In this document: piece by piece, positions 25,670 through 33,056 of the stretch
Numbering within the stretch: position 1 is the first letter of the stretch
Layout of the letters: every line of letters begins with the position of its first letter
From: Flavobacteriales bacterium
GTDB taxonomy: Bacteria; Bacteroidota; Bacteroidia; Flavobacteriales_D; Sanyastnellaceae
Length of the DNA: 41,839 nucleotides
Direction: 5' to 3'
NCBI GenBank assembly: GCA_028823145.1
Contig: JAPKCA010000007.1
Location: 1 to 41,839 of the forward strand
Position numbers and translations under genes: made by a program
The notes under the pieces: generated by a model
What the model was told of the DNA's origin: nothing
The model's database searches: none
The model's input: only the letters and a program-made list of their open reading frames with translations

Positions 25670-27027
25670 CGTTCAAAAGTCAAGCGTTGACCAGCATGGT
25701 TTCCGGTGGTGGTAGAGACGCGTTGTCCATCGTAAACATGGACACCATTCACCCATGTGCCAGCGACACGGGAGCGAAAGGAAACGCCCTCAAAGGGAGA
25801 CCACTGGCATTTGTAGAGCAACCCCTCTCGGCTCACGGTCCACTTGGCGTCGGGTTGTACCAGCACCAAGTCCGCCTGATATCCTGGCCGGATGTATCCG
25901 CGACGGCTAATTTCAAATGCTGTGGCTACGCGGTGCGACATGAGGTTTGCGACATCATGCACCTGCAAAACGCCTTGGTGAACCAATTCCAGCATGGCAA
26001 CAAGGGCGTGTTGTACCAATGGGCCACCGGAAGGCGCATGGAAGTACGACTGTTGTTTTTCTTCAAGCGTGTGGGGCGCGTGATCCGTGGCGACTACGTC
26101 AATCCGCCCATCGAGGATTCCCGCACGGATTTCAGTTCGGTCGTTTAAGGTCTTGACGGCGGGATTCCATTTGATGAATGTTCCACGCTCTTCATAATCG
26201 GTATCGGTGAACCAAAGGTGATGGATGCAGGCTTCCGCAGTAATTCGTTTTTCCTCCGTCGGAATATCATTCCGAAATAAACTCACTTCCTTTGCGCTGG
26301 AGATGTGCAATATATGCAGCCTCGTATTCCATTTTTCGGCGAGTTCTACCGCCAAGGATGAAGAGCGATAGCATGCCTCTTCACTTCGGATAATGGGGTG
26401 CTGACTCATTGGAACTGCCGCTCCATAGCGTTGTTTGGCAGTGTCGATGTTGGCACGAATGGTAGCCTCGTCTTCGCAATGGGTAGCCACAATCGTTGGA
26501 CTTTCCTTGAACAGCCCCTCCAATACCGCACGGTTGTCGACGAGCATGTTTCCTGTTGACGACCCCATAAAGATCTTGATCCCGCACACCCGCTTGGGGT
26601 CGGTCCGCAAAACGTCATTCAAATTATCATTGGAAGCCCCCATGAAAAAGGAGTAATTCACAGCACTCACTTCTGCCGCACGCTCGTATTTATCTTCTAG
26701 CAGCTGCTGAGTAAGGGCTAGGGGCTTGGTGTTGGGCATCTCCATGAAAGATGTAATGCCCCCCGCCGCCGCCGCCGCGGATTCCGTTGCTATTTCAGCC
26801 TTGTGAGTTAGCCCGGGTTCCCGAAAATGAACTTGATCATCGATGCATCCCGGCATCAACCACTGATTTCGAGCATCAATCACTTCGGCGCCTTGGGATT
26901 GTGGATGACTGGAAAGATCGCCCCCAACCGCGGCAATGGTTCCATCAGCGGCAATCAAGACATCGCCAACAACCGTCAAACCTTCATTGACGATGATGGC
27001 TTGCTCAAAACGGATAGGGTGTGCCAT
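25666..27027 (-). CDS. pyrC: Dihydroorotase
   Basis: Cyclises N-carbamoyl-aspartate to dihydroorotate in de novo pyrimidine synthesis. The protein has 453 residues. Landmarks: GCIDDQVHFREPGLTH; the carbamylated lysine region GIKIFMGSSTGNML; zinc ligands in ATHCEDE and HILHIS; and ATDHAPH. The metal HxH is QxH (DDQVH). This is not a defect, since Bacteroidota dihydroorotases such as that of Porphyromonas gingivalis carry the same DDQVHFREPG. It is followed with a 4-nt overlap by DUF4296 and preceded by the mannosyltransferase with a 13-nt gap. A GCC repeat codes for the run of five Ala residues near 26763-26776. Cytosolic. Confidence 0.97.
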   Translation of the reverse strand: MAHPIRFEQAIIVNEGLTVVGDVLIAADGTIAAVGGDLSSHPQSQGAEVIDARNQWLMPGCIDDQVHFREPGLTHKAEIATESAAAAAGGITSFMEMPNTKPLALTQQLLEDKYERAAEVSAVNYSFFMGASNDNLNDVLRTDPKRVCGIKIFMGSSTGNMLVDNRAVLEGLFKESPTIVATHCEDEATIRANIDTAKQRYGAAVPMSQHPIIRSEEACYRSSSLAVELAEKWNTRLHILHISSAKEVSLFRNDIPTEEKRITAEACIHHLWFTDTDYEERGTFIKWNPAVKTLNDRTEIRAGILDGRIDVVATDHAPHTLEEKQQSYFHAPSGGPLVQHALVAMLELVHQGVLQVHDVANLMSHRVATAFEISRRGYIRPGYQADLVLVQPDAKWTVSREGLLYKCQWSPFEGVSFRSRVAGTWVNGVHVYDGQRVSTTTGNHAGQRLTFER

Positions 27028-27040
27028 GATTGGGGTTTCT

Positions 27041-27769
27041 TTAGGTGGACGTCGGGTTGGCTTTGACCGCGCGAAATCGCATTTGAATGACGCCTAAGAA
27101 CGCTTCTCTGAAAATACCCATGCTCATTTTGCTGGTACCGAATTCACGGTCACTAAAGGTGATGGGGACCTCTTTAATCCTAAATCCGAGCCTTTTCGCA
27201 TTGTATTTCATCTCAATTTGAAAGGCGTAACCGATGAATTGGATTCGATCCAAATCAATGCGTTGAAGAACCTCTTTCCGGTAACACTTGAAACCAGCAG
27301 TGCTGTCCTTCACTCCGAGCCAAAGAATGGAATTGACATATACAGAAGCCAAATAACTCATTAGAATTCGCCCCAAAGGCCAGTTACTGATCCCTCCGCC
27401 TTTGACATAGCGAGAGCCAACGGCAACGTCAGCTCCCTCGACACACGCTTCCCTCAATCGGATGAGGTCACGGGGGTTGTGTGAGAAGTCGCAATCCATT
27501 TCATAAATCAGACCATAGTCTTTTTCAAGGGCCCATTTAAACCCTGCGATGTAGGCCGTCCCCAAACCCAATTTGCCTGTTCGTTGAAGTAAATGAATCC
27601 GATGGGGATAAGTAGCTTGACTTTCCTTTACAATTCCGGCAGTACCATCGGGCGACCCGTCGTCCACGACCAATACATCGAATGAGGGTTCGAGCGCCAT
27701 GACGGCATCCAACATCCGCTGGATGTTTTCTATTTCATTGTACGTGGGAATGATGACTAAGCTATCCAT
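27041..27769 (-). CDS. Polyprenol-phosphate mannosyltransferase (DPM1-like GT2)
   Basis: A 242-residue GT2 glycosyltransferase. It begins LVIIPTYNEIENI and has VVDDGSPDGT, MDCDFSHNP (the metal-binding DxD region) and the C-terminal KEVPITFSDREFGTSKMS, all typical of dolichol/polyprenol monophosphomannose synthase. It transfers mannose from GDP-mannose to a lipid phosphate at the cytosolic face. It lacks the C-terminal membrane domain found in some homologues, so it should be membrane-associated rather than integral. It lies 14 nt after the pseudouridine synthase and 13 nt before pyrC. O-mannosylation or glycan export is a plausible use, by inference. Confidence 0.93.
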   Translation of the reverse strand: MDSLVIIPTYNEIENIQRMLDAVMALEPSFDVLVVDDGSPDGTAGIVKESQATYPHRIHLLQRTGKLGLGTAYIAGFKWALEKDYGLIYEMDCDFSHNPRDLIRLREACVEGADVAVGSRYVKGGGISNWPLGRILMSYLASVYVNSILWLGVKDSTAGFKCYRKEVLQRIDLDRIQFIGYAFQIEMKYNAKRLGFRIKEVPITFSDREFGTSKMSMGIFREAFLGVIQMRFRAVKANPTST

Positions 27770-27783
27770 ACCAAATCCTTTTT

Positions 27784-28734
27784 TCAGGAGGTCATTCGGA
27801 GCATGTTGATTTCAGCAGGGGTCAAATGCCGCCACGTTCCACGCGGAACGTTCTTTTTCGACAAAGGCCCGAGCATGACCCGGTCTACTTTGAGCACTTT
27901 GTAACCGAAATGTTCAAACATCCTACGGGCAATGCGACTGCGGCTGGACATGATCTGCAACCCAATCTGGTGCCGGTCTTCTCCGACGACTTCGACCTCA
28001 GATGCCTTCACAAATCCTTCGTCCAGAACAAATCCAGCTTTCATAGCTTCCAAATGGGTTGAGTTGAATTTTTCAGCTAGCACAACGTGGTAAAGTCTCT
28101 TCATCCCGCCCCGAGGATCATTGAGCCTCAAAGCCAATGGTTCATCGTTGGTGAAAAACATGAGACCCGTACTTTCACGATCCAACTTATCCAAAGGACG
28201 AATGTCTTCTTTGCAAGCTTTTTGCACGAGTTCCATCACACCTCTTCGTGCTTTAAAATCGGCAGCAGATGTTCCAAACCCCTTGGGCTTGTTGAGAAGG
28301 ACATATCGCTTGGTGTCAGGATGAATCGAATCCCCACCAACTTGTACGTTATCGGTTGGGGCCACTTTATGTCCCATGGAGACGATGATCTCGCCGTTGA
28401 CCATAACAGCACCGGATTCAATCAAAACATCGGCTTCCCGTCGCGAACAAATGCCGGAATTGGAAATGAACCGGTTCAGACGCATTGGTGCGTTGCTGCT
28501 AGGCAATGGTTTTTTGGCGGTGGCCACCCTCTTGGTGCCGCCATACGAACTAGACCTACCCGCTGGACGGCTCCCTTCAGGAGCATCCGGGCCATAGGCT
28601 TTCTTCCCTCCGCTTAATCTGGACGAACCCGTCGAACGAGACGAGGAGGGTTTGCCAGCTTTCTTGGAAGATGAGCTGCTGCTTTTTTTGGCCGTGGAAG
28701 GGGCCCTACGGCCACCTGAAGGAGTTTTCCTCAT
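27784..28734 (-). CDS. RsuA/RluB-family pseudouridine synthase with long basic N-terminal tail
   Basis: A 316-residue RNA-modifying enzyme. The first 82 or so residues are a disordered Ser/Lys/Gly/Arg-rich tail (runs of Ser, KKSSSSSSKK). An S4 RNA-binding domain follows (MRLNRFISNSGICSRREADVLIESG), then the catalytic domain with RPLDKLDRESTGLMFFTND, where the Asp in KLDRES is the nucleophile position of the GRLDxxTxGL motif. Closest in layout to RluB/RluE/RsuA enzymes, which act on rRNA; the target site is not predictable here. It is followed at 14 nt by the mannosyltransferase, and an exact -7 element abuts its start. Confidence 0.94.
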   Translation of the reverse strand: MRKTPSGGRRAPSTAKKSSSSSSKKAGKPSSSRSTGSSRLSGGKKAYGPDAPEGSRPAGRSSSYGGTKRVATAKKPLPSSNAPMRLNRFISNSGICSRREADVLIESGAVMVNGEIIVSMGHKVAPTDNVQVGGDSIHPDTKRYVLLNKPKGFGTSAADFKARRGVMELVQKACKEDIRPLDKLDRESTGLMFFTNDEPLALRLNDPRGGMKRLYHVVLAEKFNSTHLEAMKAGFVLDEGFVKASEVEVVGEDRHQIGLQIMSSRSRIARRMFEHFGYKVLKVDRVMLGPLSKKNVPRGTWRHLTPAEINMLRMTS

Positions 28735-28738
28735 GCGG

Positions 28739-28746
28739 CAAAGATA
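28739..28746 (-). promoter_or_regulatory. -7 element abutting the pseudouridine synthase start
   Basis: TATCTTTG on the minus strand is an exact TAnnTTTG ending 4 nt before ATG 28734, within the end of the yraN gene region. No -33 TTG at 19-20 nt. Supports a leaderless start. Confidence 0.5.
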
Positions 28747-28752
28747 GCCGCT

Positions 28753-29145
28753 TCACGGCATTGAAATGAATGCATCTGGGATGTGTTGAATTCGCCAACC
28801 TTTGGTGTCGAATTCGATGCATATGATGTCGAATCGGGTGTTGGCCTGAGGTTCTAGACGGCGTTTGAGAAACTGATGTGCAGCCTCGATGATACGCTGT
28901 TGTTTGAAAAGGTCAACAGACGCAAGGGCTTCCTCCAATCCACCGGTTTTACGAACCTTGACTTCGACGAATACCCAGTCTCTTTCGTGTCGGGCTATCA
29001 AATCGATTTCAAGCTTTTGAAAGCGCCAATTGCGTTCAACGATTTGATAACCGTGGTTTTCGAGGTGGCGAGCGGCGATCCCTTCGCCCCATCTCCCTCG
29101 TTCTGTAGAATTTACCGTTCGGACGACGTCTTTTCCTTCAATCAT
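28753..29145 (-). CDS. yraN: YraN/UPF0102-family nuclease-like protein
   Basis: A 130-residue protein from ATG 29145; the tracked start at 29157 is a TTG four codons upstream. It shows the UPF0102 core: GRWGEGIAARHLENHGYQIVERNWR, then EIDLIARHERDWVFVEVKVRK. The E-D...ExK residues form a restriction-endonuclease-like active site. Members are related to Holliday-junction-resolvase-like folds, but the cellular role is not settled. It is cytosolic and leads the minus-strand run yraN-pseudouridine synthase-mannosyltransferase-pyrC-DUF4296, with 18 nt to the next gene. Confidence 0.94.
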   Translation of the reverse strand: MIEGKDVVRTVNSTERGRWGEGIAARHLENHGYQIVERNWRFQKLEIDLIARHERDWVFVEVKVRKTGGLEEALASVDLFKQQRIIEAAHQFLKRRLEPQANTRFDIICIEFDTKGWRIQHIPDAFISMP

Positions 29146-29149
29146 GGAA

Positions 29150-29157
29150 CAAATCAA
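29150..29157 (-). promoter_or_regulatory. -7-like element abutting the yraN start
   Basis: TTGATTTG on the minus strand ends 4 nt before ATG 29145. It is TAnnTTTG with T for A at the second base. Confidence 0.33.
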
Positions 29158-29170
29158 GGAGTGAACGACC

Positions 29171-29178
29171 TATTTTCG
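29171..29178 (+). promoter_or_regulatory. -7-like element abutting the 29183 gene
   Basis: TATTTTCG ends 4 nt before ATG 29183; it matches TAnnTTTG except C for the third T. The divergent yraN start lies 37 nt away, so both promoters share a tiny interval. Confidence 0.42.
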
Positions 29179-29182
29179 GCGA

Positions 29183-30094
29183 ATGATTCTTGAACGAAAA
29201 GTAAGGGCTTGTGTTCGCTTCTTTGTGGCTAGTTGGAGCGTGTTGATGCTTGGCAGTATTTCTTTACCAGCTCAAGCTCAAACCGAAGTCGGGGACTGGT
29301 ATGTATCGTGGGGCTACAACCGTTCCATGTATGCTGCTTCGGACGTGCATATGTGGGGAGAGGGCCCAACAGGAGAGGCGTTTGACGTCACGTTCAAAGA
29401 TGCGTTGGCGAGTGATATGCCAGAGCGCTTTCAAGCTAAAGTGTATTTCCATCCAGGTCTTTTTACGATTCCACAGTACAATGCGCGGGTGGGCCGGAAG
29501 ATCTCGGAGCATTGGTGGTTATCGGCTGGAGTGGATCACATGAAATACAAGCTTCGCGATCAATGGATGGAGGTGTCTGGCTATGCAGCGGGAACGGATG
29601 TGGACGCTACGGCTGCTATTGGCGAGCTCGCTCAATGGACCAATGACTCATTATACTGGGGGCCAGGATTCAATTTTGAACACAGCGATGGGATGAATTT
29701 CGTACGATTTAGCTTGGAGAGAGAATGGTCCCTTTGGCAAGCACCGAATCACCAATTAGGGCTGGTGGGTTTTACGGCTGCGGGTGCTGGATTGGTAGTT
29801 TGTAGCACAGATTTCAATTGGGCGGATCGCCACAAAAAGAATTCACAACATATCAGCGGCTTGGGCTTGGGCTTCCACGCGGGATTGCGGGCCCATGTTC
29901 ATCGCAGGTTCTTCATCCAAACGACAGCCCATGTGGGAGGAGTTACCTTGCCATGGATCCGGATTCAAGGCCCGACGAATGCGGGCGCTGAGCAACGGAT
30001 CGGTTATTTTGAAGGGGCGTTTTCCATAGGATACTTGATAGGAGGAGAACACCGCAATCCAAAGAAGAATTGCGACACTTGCCCAAGATGGTGA
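29183..30094 (+). CDS. Outer-membrane beta-barrel-like protein of unknown function
   Basis: A 303-residue protein with a signal peptide ending near residue 32 (LPAQAQ). The rest is aromatic- and Gly-rich with alternating hydrophobicity (WYVSWGYNRSMYAASDVHMWGEG, EHWWLSAGVDHMKYKLRDQW, GFHAGLRAHVHRRFFIQTTAHVGG), in keeping with a small outer-membrane barrel. It ends in GEHRNPKKNCDTCPRW; the closing CDTC pair is unusual for an outer-membrane C-terminus. I do not recognise a named family. It stands alone between divergent yraN and a convergent coiled-coil gene (16-nt gap). The function is unknown. Confidence 0.78.
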   Translation: MILERKVRACVRFFVASWSVLMLGSISLPAQAQTEVGDWYVSWGYNRSMYAASDVHMWGEGPTGEAFDVTFKDALASDMPERFQAKVYFHPGLFTIPQYNARVGRKISEHWWLSAGVDHMKYKLRDQWMEVSGYAAGTDVDATAAIGELAQWTNDSLYWGPGFNFEHSDGMNFVRFSLEREWSLWQAPNHQLGLVGFTAAGAGLVVCSTDFNWADRHKKNSQHISGLGLGFHAGLRAHVHRRFFIQTTAHVGGVTLPWIRIQGPTNAGAEQRIGYFEGAFSIGYLIGGEHRNPKKNCDTCPRW

Positions 30095-30110
30095 GATGAA
30101 ACGTAGAAAA

Positions 30111-30980
30111 TCAGTTCAGAACGAGCTGGGTTTCACCAACTATCTCATCCGCCTCGAGAACTCTGATCGTATAGATTCCTTCTCCTAGTTCACCCGCGGG
30201 CATGTAAAAGATGCAAGCCTCCAAGCGCATGTTATTGTATTCCAAAACGCGGCTCGCGCTAATGGGTAAATCCGAAGAACTGCGGTCATCGGTCTGGCTT
30301 CCGGCAAGAACGGCTCCGCTTTCATCCATGACTTGCAGATGCAAGGTTTTGTTGCCAGCTGTGGCAATGCGGTTTTCGAGTAGGGTGAAACAAACGCGAA
30401 TCATGTCAGCACGAGATGCGCGGTTGGTCTCTCGTTGACGGCCACTGGCCAGTAAGCGAATGCCTTGAGCTGCAATTTCAGCAGCCTGAAGGGTCTGTCC
30501 GGTGGTGATAATCTCCTCCATGTTTTCTTGCCGCACAACAAGATCAGCATTGCGTTCTTGCACCTCTTCAACTCGGGCCCTCATTTGGTCATTTTCATCA
30601 ATCAACGCTAAATTCAATTGATTCAACGAATCGATGGTAGCCACATAACCCTTCATAATAGTCCGAAGTGTTTCGGCTTCTTTCTTCACCTTCGCTAAGG
30701 ACCAGTTTCCATTTTTAACTTGCGTTACAAGCCCTTGAACCTGTGCTCTTTGATCTGCGATTTCAGCCAACATGAGCGTGTTTTCAGTGCTTAAGGTGTC
30801 ATAGCTAAATCGGAGTTTTTCCAAATCAAGAAGCACTTGATTCCGCTCAAGGGTTAACGCGTCATTGGAGCCCTCGACCCGCGTGATTTCAGCGTTTCGC
30901 TGCGTTAAATGATATCCCAATACTGCGCAGGCAAGAGCCAGTGAAGCAGAGACGATGATTAGGAGGCGTTTTGAATCCAT
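30111..30980 (-). CDS. Membrane-anchored coiled-coil protein of unknown function
   Basis: A 289-residue protein with one N-terminal transmembrane segment (LLIIVSASLALACAVLGYHL), then a long coiled coil (about residues 30-165, with many Glu/Leu/Gln heptads and DENDQMRARVEEVQERNADL). A compact C-terminal beta-type domain follows (LHLQVMDESGAVLAGSQ to TIRVLEADEIVGETQLVLN). The layout resembles envelope-spanning tethers or structural proteins, with the C-terminal domain outside the cytoplasm. No named family is recognised. It lies 34 nt downstream of the helicase stop on the same strand and may be read from it. Confidence 0.75.
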   Translation of the reverse strand: MDSKRLLIIVSASLALACAVLGYHLTQRNAEITRVEGSNDALTLERNQVLLDLEKLRFSYDTLSTENTLMLAEIADQRAQVQGLVTQVKNGNWSLAKVKKEAETLRTIMKGYVATIDSLNQLNLALIDENDQMRARVEEVQERNADLVVRQENMEEIITTGQTLQAAEIAAQGIRLLASGRQRETNRASRADMIRVCFTLLENRIATAGNKTLHLQVMDESGAVLAGSQTDDRSSSDLPISASRVLEYNNMRLEACIFYMPAGELGEGIYTIRVLEADEIVGETQLVLN

Positions 30981-31014
30981 GCCCTACAAAGGTGCAATTC
31001 TCAAGCCAAACTTT

Positions 31015-32784
31015 TTACGAGTCTTCTTTTCCGAAGCCAAAGAATCCTCCAAAACTCTTTCGCGCTTTGGTTGGTTCGGCTGGCTTGAACGCGGACTTAT
31101 TCGGGCGGCGGTTGTCGCTCGAGCTGTTTGACGACCCTTCTGATGAACGGGAAGACCTGCCATCATTGGAGCGTGCTGGACGCCGATCGTGGGATCGCTG
31201 AGGTCGGCTGTCACCGGACCTTGAGGAGCGACCATCATTGGAACGACTATCATATCGTGTGGGCTGGTCACGGCGGGGAGTTTCTGAAGAAGATCCTCTC
31301 CGATCCCCCGAACGACCATCCGAACGTGCGGGCTGGTCACGGCGGGGTGCATTTGATTCACTGCGGTTGTTGTCCCAACGCTTGGGAGCGCCCCCATTGG
31401 ATGAAGGACGACCGGTTACACCGGATCGACTGCCTTCGCTTCTCTGAGGTTTACGGCCACTGCCGCTCGGTCTGCCCCCCCCTGGACGATCTCTTCGTCC
31501 ATCGGAACTAGTGCCTTTGTATCCTCCGTAACCATAGTTTCCACCACCACCACCACCACCATTTCCTCCTCTTGATTTGCCGCCACCACTTTTACGCCCA
31601 CCTTTTGAGGCCGGGTGTGATTCGGTACCAACAGGGGGCATATTCAAATGCCATTCATGTGAGGTTTCAAGGTGAATTTCCTTTTGTATGAGGCGTTGAA
31701 TATCCCGCAAGTACTTACGCTCTTCACCCTCGTTGCAAAAACTAATAGCCTGTCCACTTGCTCCCGCTCGGCCTGTCCTTCCAATGCGGTGGACGTATGA
31801 CTCAGAGATATTGGGAAGTTCGAAGTTGATGACGTGACTGAGGTCATCAACGTCGATTCCGCGCGAAGCGATATCGGTAGCGATGAGGACTCTGAATTTG
31901 CCTTTTTTGAAGCCGTTCATGGCGCGATCTCGCTGTGGTTGGCTTTTATTTCCGTGGATGGCTTCACTGTGAACCCCCGCTTTACTCAAATATTTTGCGA
32001 CTTTGTCCGCACCGAACTTGGTTCGTGTAAAGACGAGAGCACTTTCGACCTCTGGCCGCTTCAAAATTTCAACCAACAATTCCCGCTTATCGTTCTGCCG
32101 AACCGAATAAATCGTTTGTTCCACGGTTTCAGCGGCAGAACTCTCTCTTGCGACTTCAACGCGGACAGGATTCGTGAGAATATCATTGGCCAACCGAACA
32201 ATGTTAGGGGGCATCGTTGCTGAGAAAAAGAGCGTTTGACGCTTCTTTGGAAGCATGTTAATGATCTTTTGGATATCGCGGATGAACCCCATGTCCAACA
32301 TGGTGTCCGCTTCGTCCAAAACCAACATGGTGATTCCGCTCAAATCGAGATGTCGCTGGTTTACCAAGTCGAGTAATCGACCAGGTGTGGCAGCAACCAT
32401 GTCCACTCCGCGTCTCAACGCCTCCACCTGACGGTGCTGAGACACTCCACCAAAAATGGTGGTTGAGCGCAAGTGAGCGCAAGAGGAATACTCCTGAAGG
32501 TTGATGCCAATCTGGGTGGCGAGCTCCCGTGTTGGAGTTAGGATTAAACCTCGAGGTTGCCGGCGACCCCCTTTAGGGGAACCTTGCAGGAAGAGGTTGT
32601 GGATCATAGGAAGCGCAAAAGCAGCAGTCTTTCCAGTTCCGGTTTGTGCACACCCAAGCACATCCTTTCCTTCTATAACCAAAGGAATGGCTTCTGTTTG
32701 AATAGGTGTCGGCTCAGTATAACCAAGCGGTTGAAGCGCATCAAGCACTTCAGGGCATAAGCCCAAATCAGTAAATAAACTCAA
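31015..32784 (-). CDS. RhlE-type DEAD-box RNA helicase with long RG/S-rich tail (TTG start)
   Basis: A 589-residue ATP-dependent RNA helicase. The core has the Q motif (TEPTPIQTEAIP), motif I AQTGTGKT, motif II VLDEADTMLD, motif III SAT and motif VI HRIGRTGRAG, in the first 370 or so residues. The remaining 200 or so are a low-complexity Gly/Ser/Arg/Asp tail with repeats such as RRDQP-x-R and NDGRSSRS, typical of RNA-binding, aggregation-prone tails. The start codon is TTG (32784-32782). The next upstream in-frame triplets reach a TGA without an ATG, and MSLFTDLGL fits the family. Likely roles are ribosome assembly, mRNA turnover and cold adaptation. A promoter and a leader hairpin precede it. 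Confidence 0.95.
   Translation of the reverse strand: MSLFTDLGLCPEVLDALQPLGYTEPTPIQTEAIPLVIEGKDVLGCAQTGTGKTAAFALPMIHNLFLQGSPKGGRRQPRGLILTPTRELATQIGINLQEYSSCAHLRSTTIFGGVSQHRQVEALRRGVDMVAATPGRLLDLVNQRHLDLSGITMLVLDEADTMLDMGFIRDIQKIINMLPKKRQTLFFSATMPPNIVRLANDILTNPVRVEVARESSAAETVEQTIYSVRQNDKRELLVEILKRPEVESALVFTRTKFGADKVAKYLSKAGVHSEAIHGNKSQPQRDRAMNGFKKGKFRVLIATDIASRGIDVDDLSHVINFELPNISESYVHRIGRTGRAGASGQAISFCNEGEERKYLRDIQRLIQKEIHLETSHEWHLNMPPVGTESHPASKGGRKSGGGKSRGGNGGGGGGGNYGYGGYKGTSSDGRRDRPGGGRPSGSGRKPQRSEGSRSGVTGRPSSNGGAPKRWDNNRSESNAPRRDQPARSDGRSGDRRGSSSETPRRDQPTRYDSRSNDGRSSRSGDSRPQRSHDRRPARSNDGRSSRSSEGSSNSSSDNRRPNKSAFKPAEPTKARKSFGGFFGFGKEDS
31541..31561. repeat. (CCA)7 trinucleotide run within the helicase tail
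   Basis: Seven uninterrupted CCA units on the plus strand encode Gly residues of the helicase tail on the minus strand. Changes in unit number would lengthen or shorten the Gly run without a frameshift. Confidence 0.85.
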
Positions 32785-32801
32785 AAATGATAGGAATCAA
32801 T

Positions 32802-32821
32802 CCACACAAAAACGTGTGTGG
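32802..32821 (-). promoter_or_regulatory. Leader hairpin just upstream of the helicase TTG start
   Basis: CCACACA and TGTGTGG form a 7-bp inverted repeat with a 6-nt loop, 17 nt before the TTG start and inside the predicted 5' leader. It could modulate translation of the helicase, which is an RNA-unwinding enzyme. There is no T-run, so it is not a terminator. Confidence 0.4.
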
Positions 32822-32865
32822 TAAACGTCCCAAGCTGAAGTTAATAGTTGAATTTCGGGGGCTCC

Positions 32866-32896
32866 TAAAAATAGTGGAATCCGATTGCGCGTCCAA
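32866..32896 (-). promoter_or_regulatory. Predicted helicase promoter
   Basis: On the minus strand, TTG (32896-32894), a 20-nt spacer and TATTTTTA (32873-32866), one mismatch from TAnnTTTG. It predicts a leader of about 75 nt containing the hairpin at 32802-32821. Confidence 0.5.
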
Positions 32897-33056
32897 CCTG
32901 GGATAACGCGCCTGCGAGTGGTTCAGAGGTTGATTTCAACGGTGACCTTTTCGCGATGCAAAGATGGGGCGGATAGTGTTACGAACCGCAGCATTCTTCA
33001 CATTTCTATTGCGAAAGATGCGTAAACGTCACGAATACAGCGAAATAGCCTTTTGT

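Noticed and set aside
26763-26776. GCC repeat in pyrC as a phase-variation tract
   Set aside because: Short, encodes a structural Ala run near the active site, and unit changes would not shift frame.
25666-27027. Possible loss of a zinc ligand in dihydroorotase (QxH for HxH)
   Set aside because: DDQVHFREPG is the normal form in Bacteroidota dihydroorotases, including Porphyromonas gingivalis.
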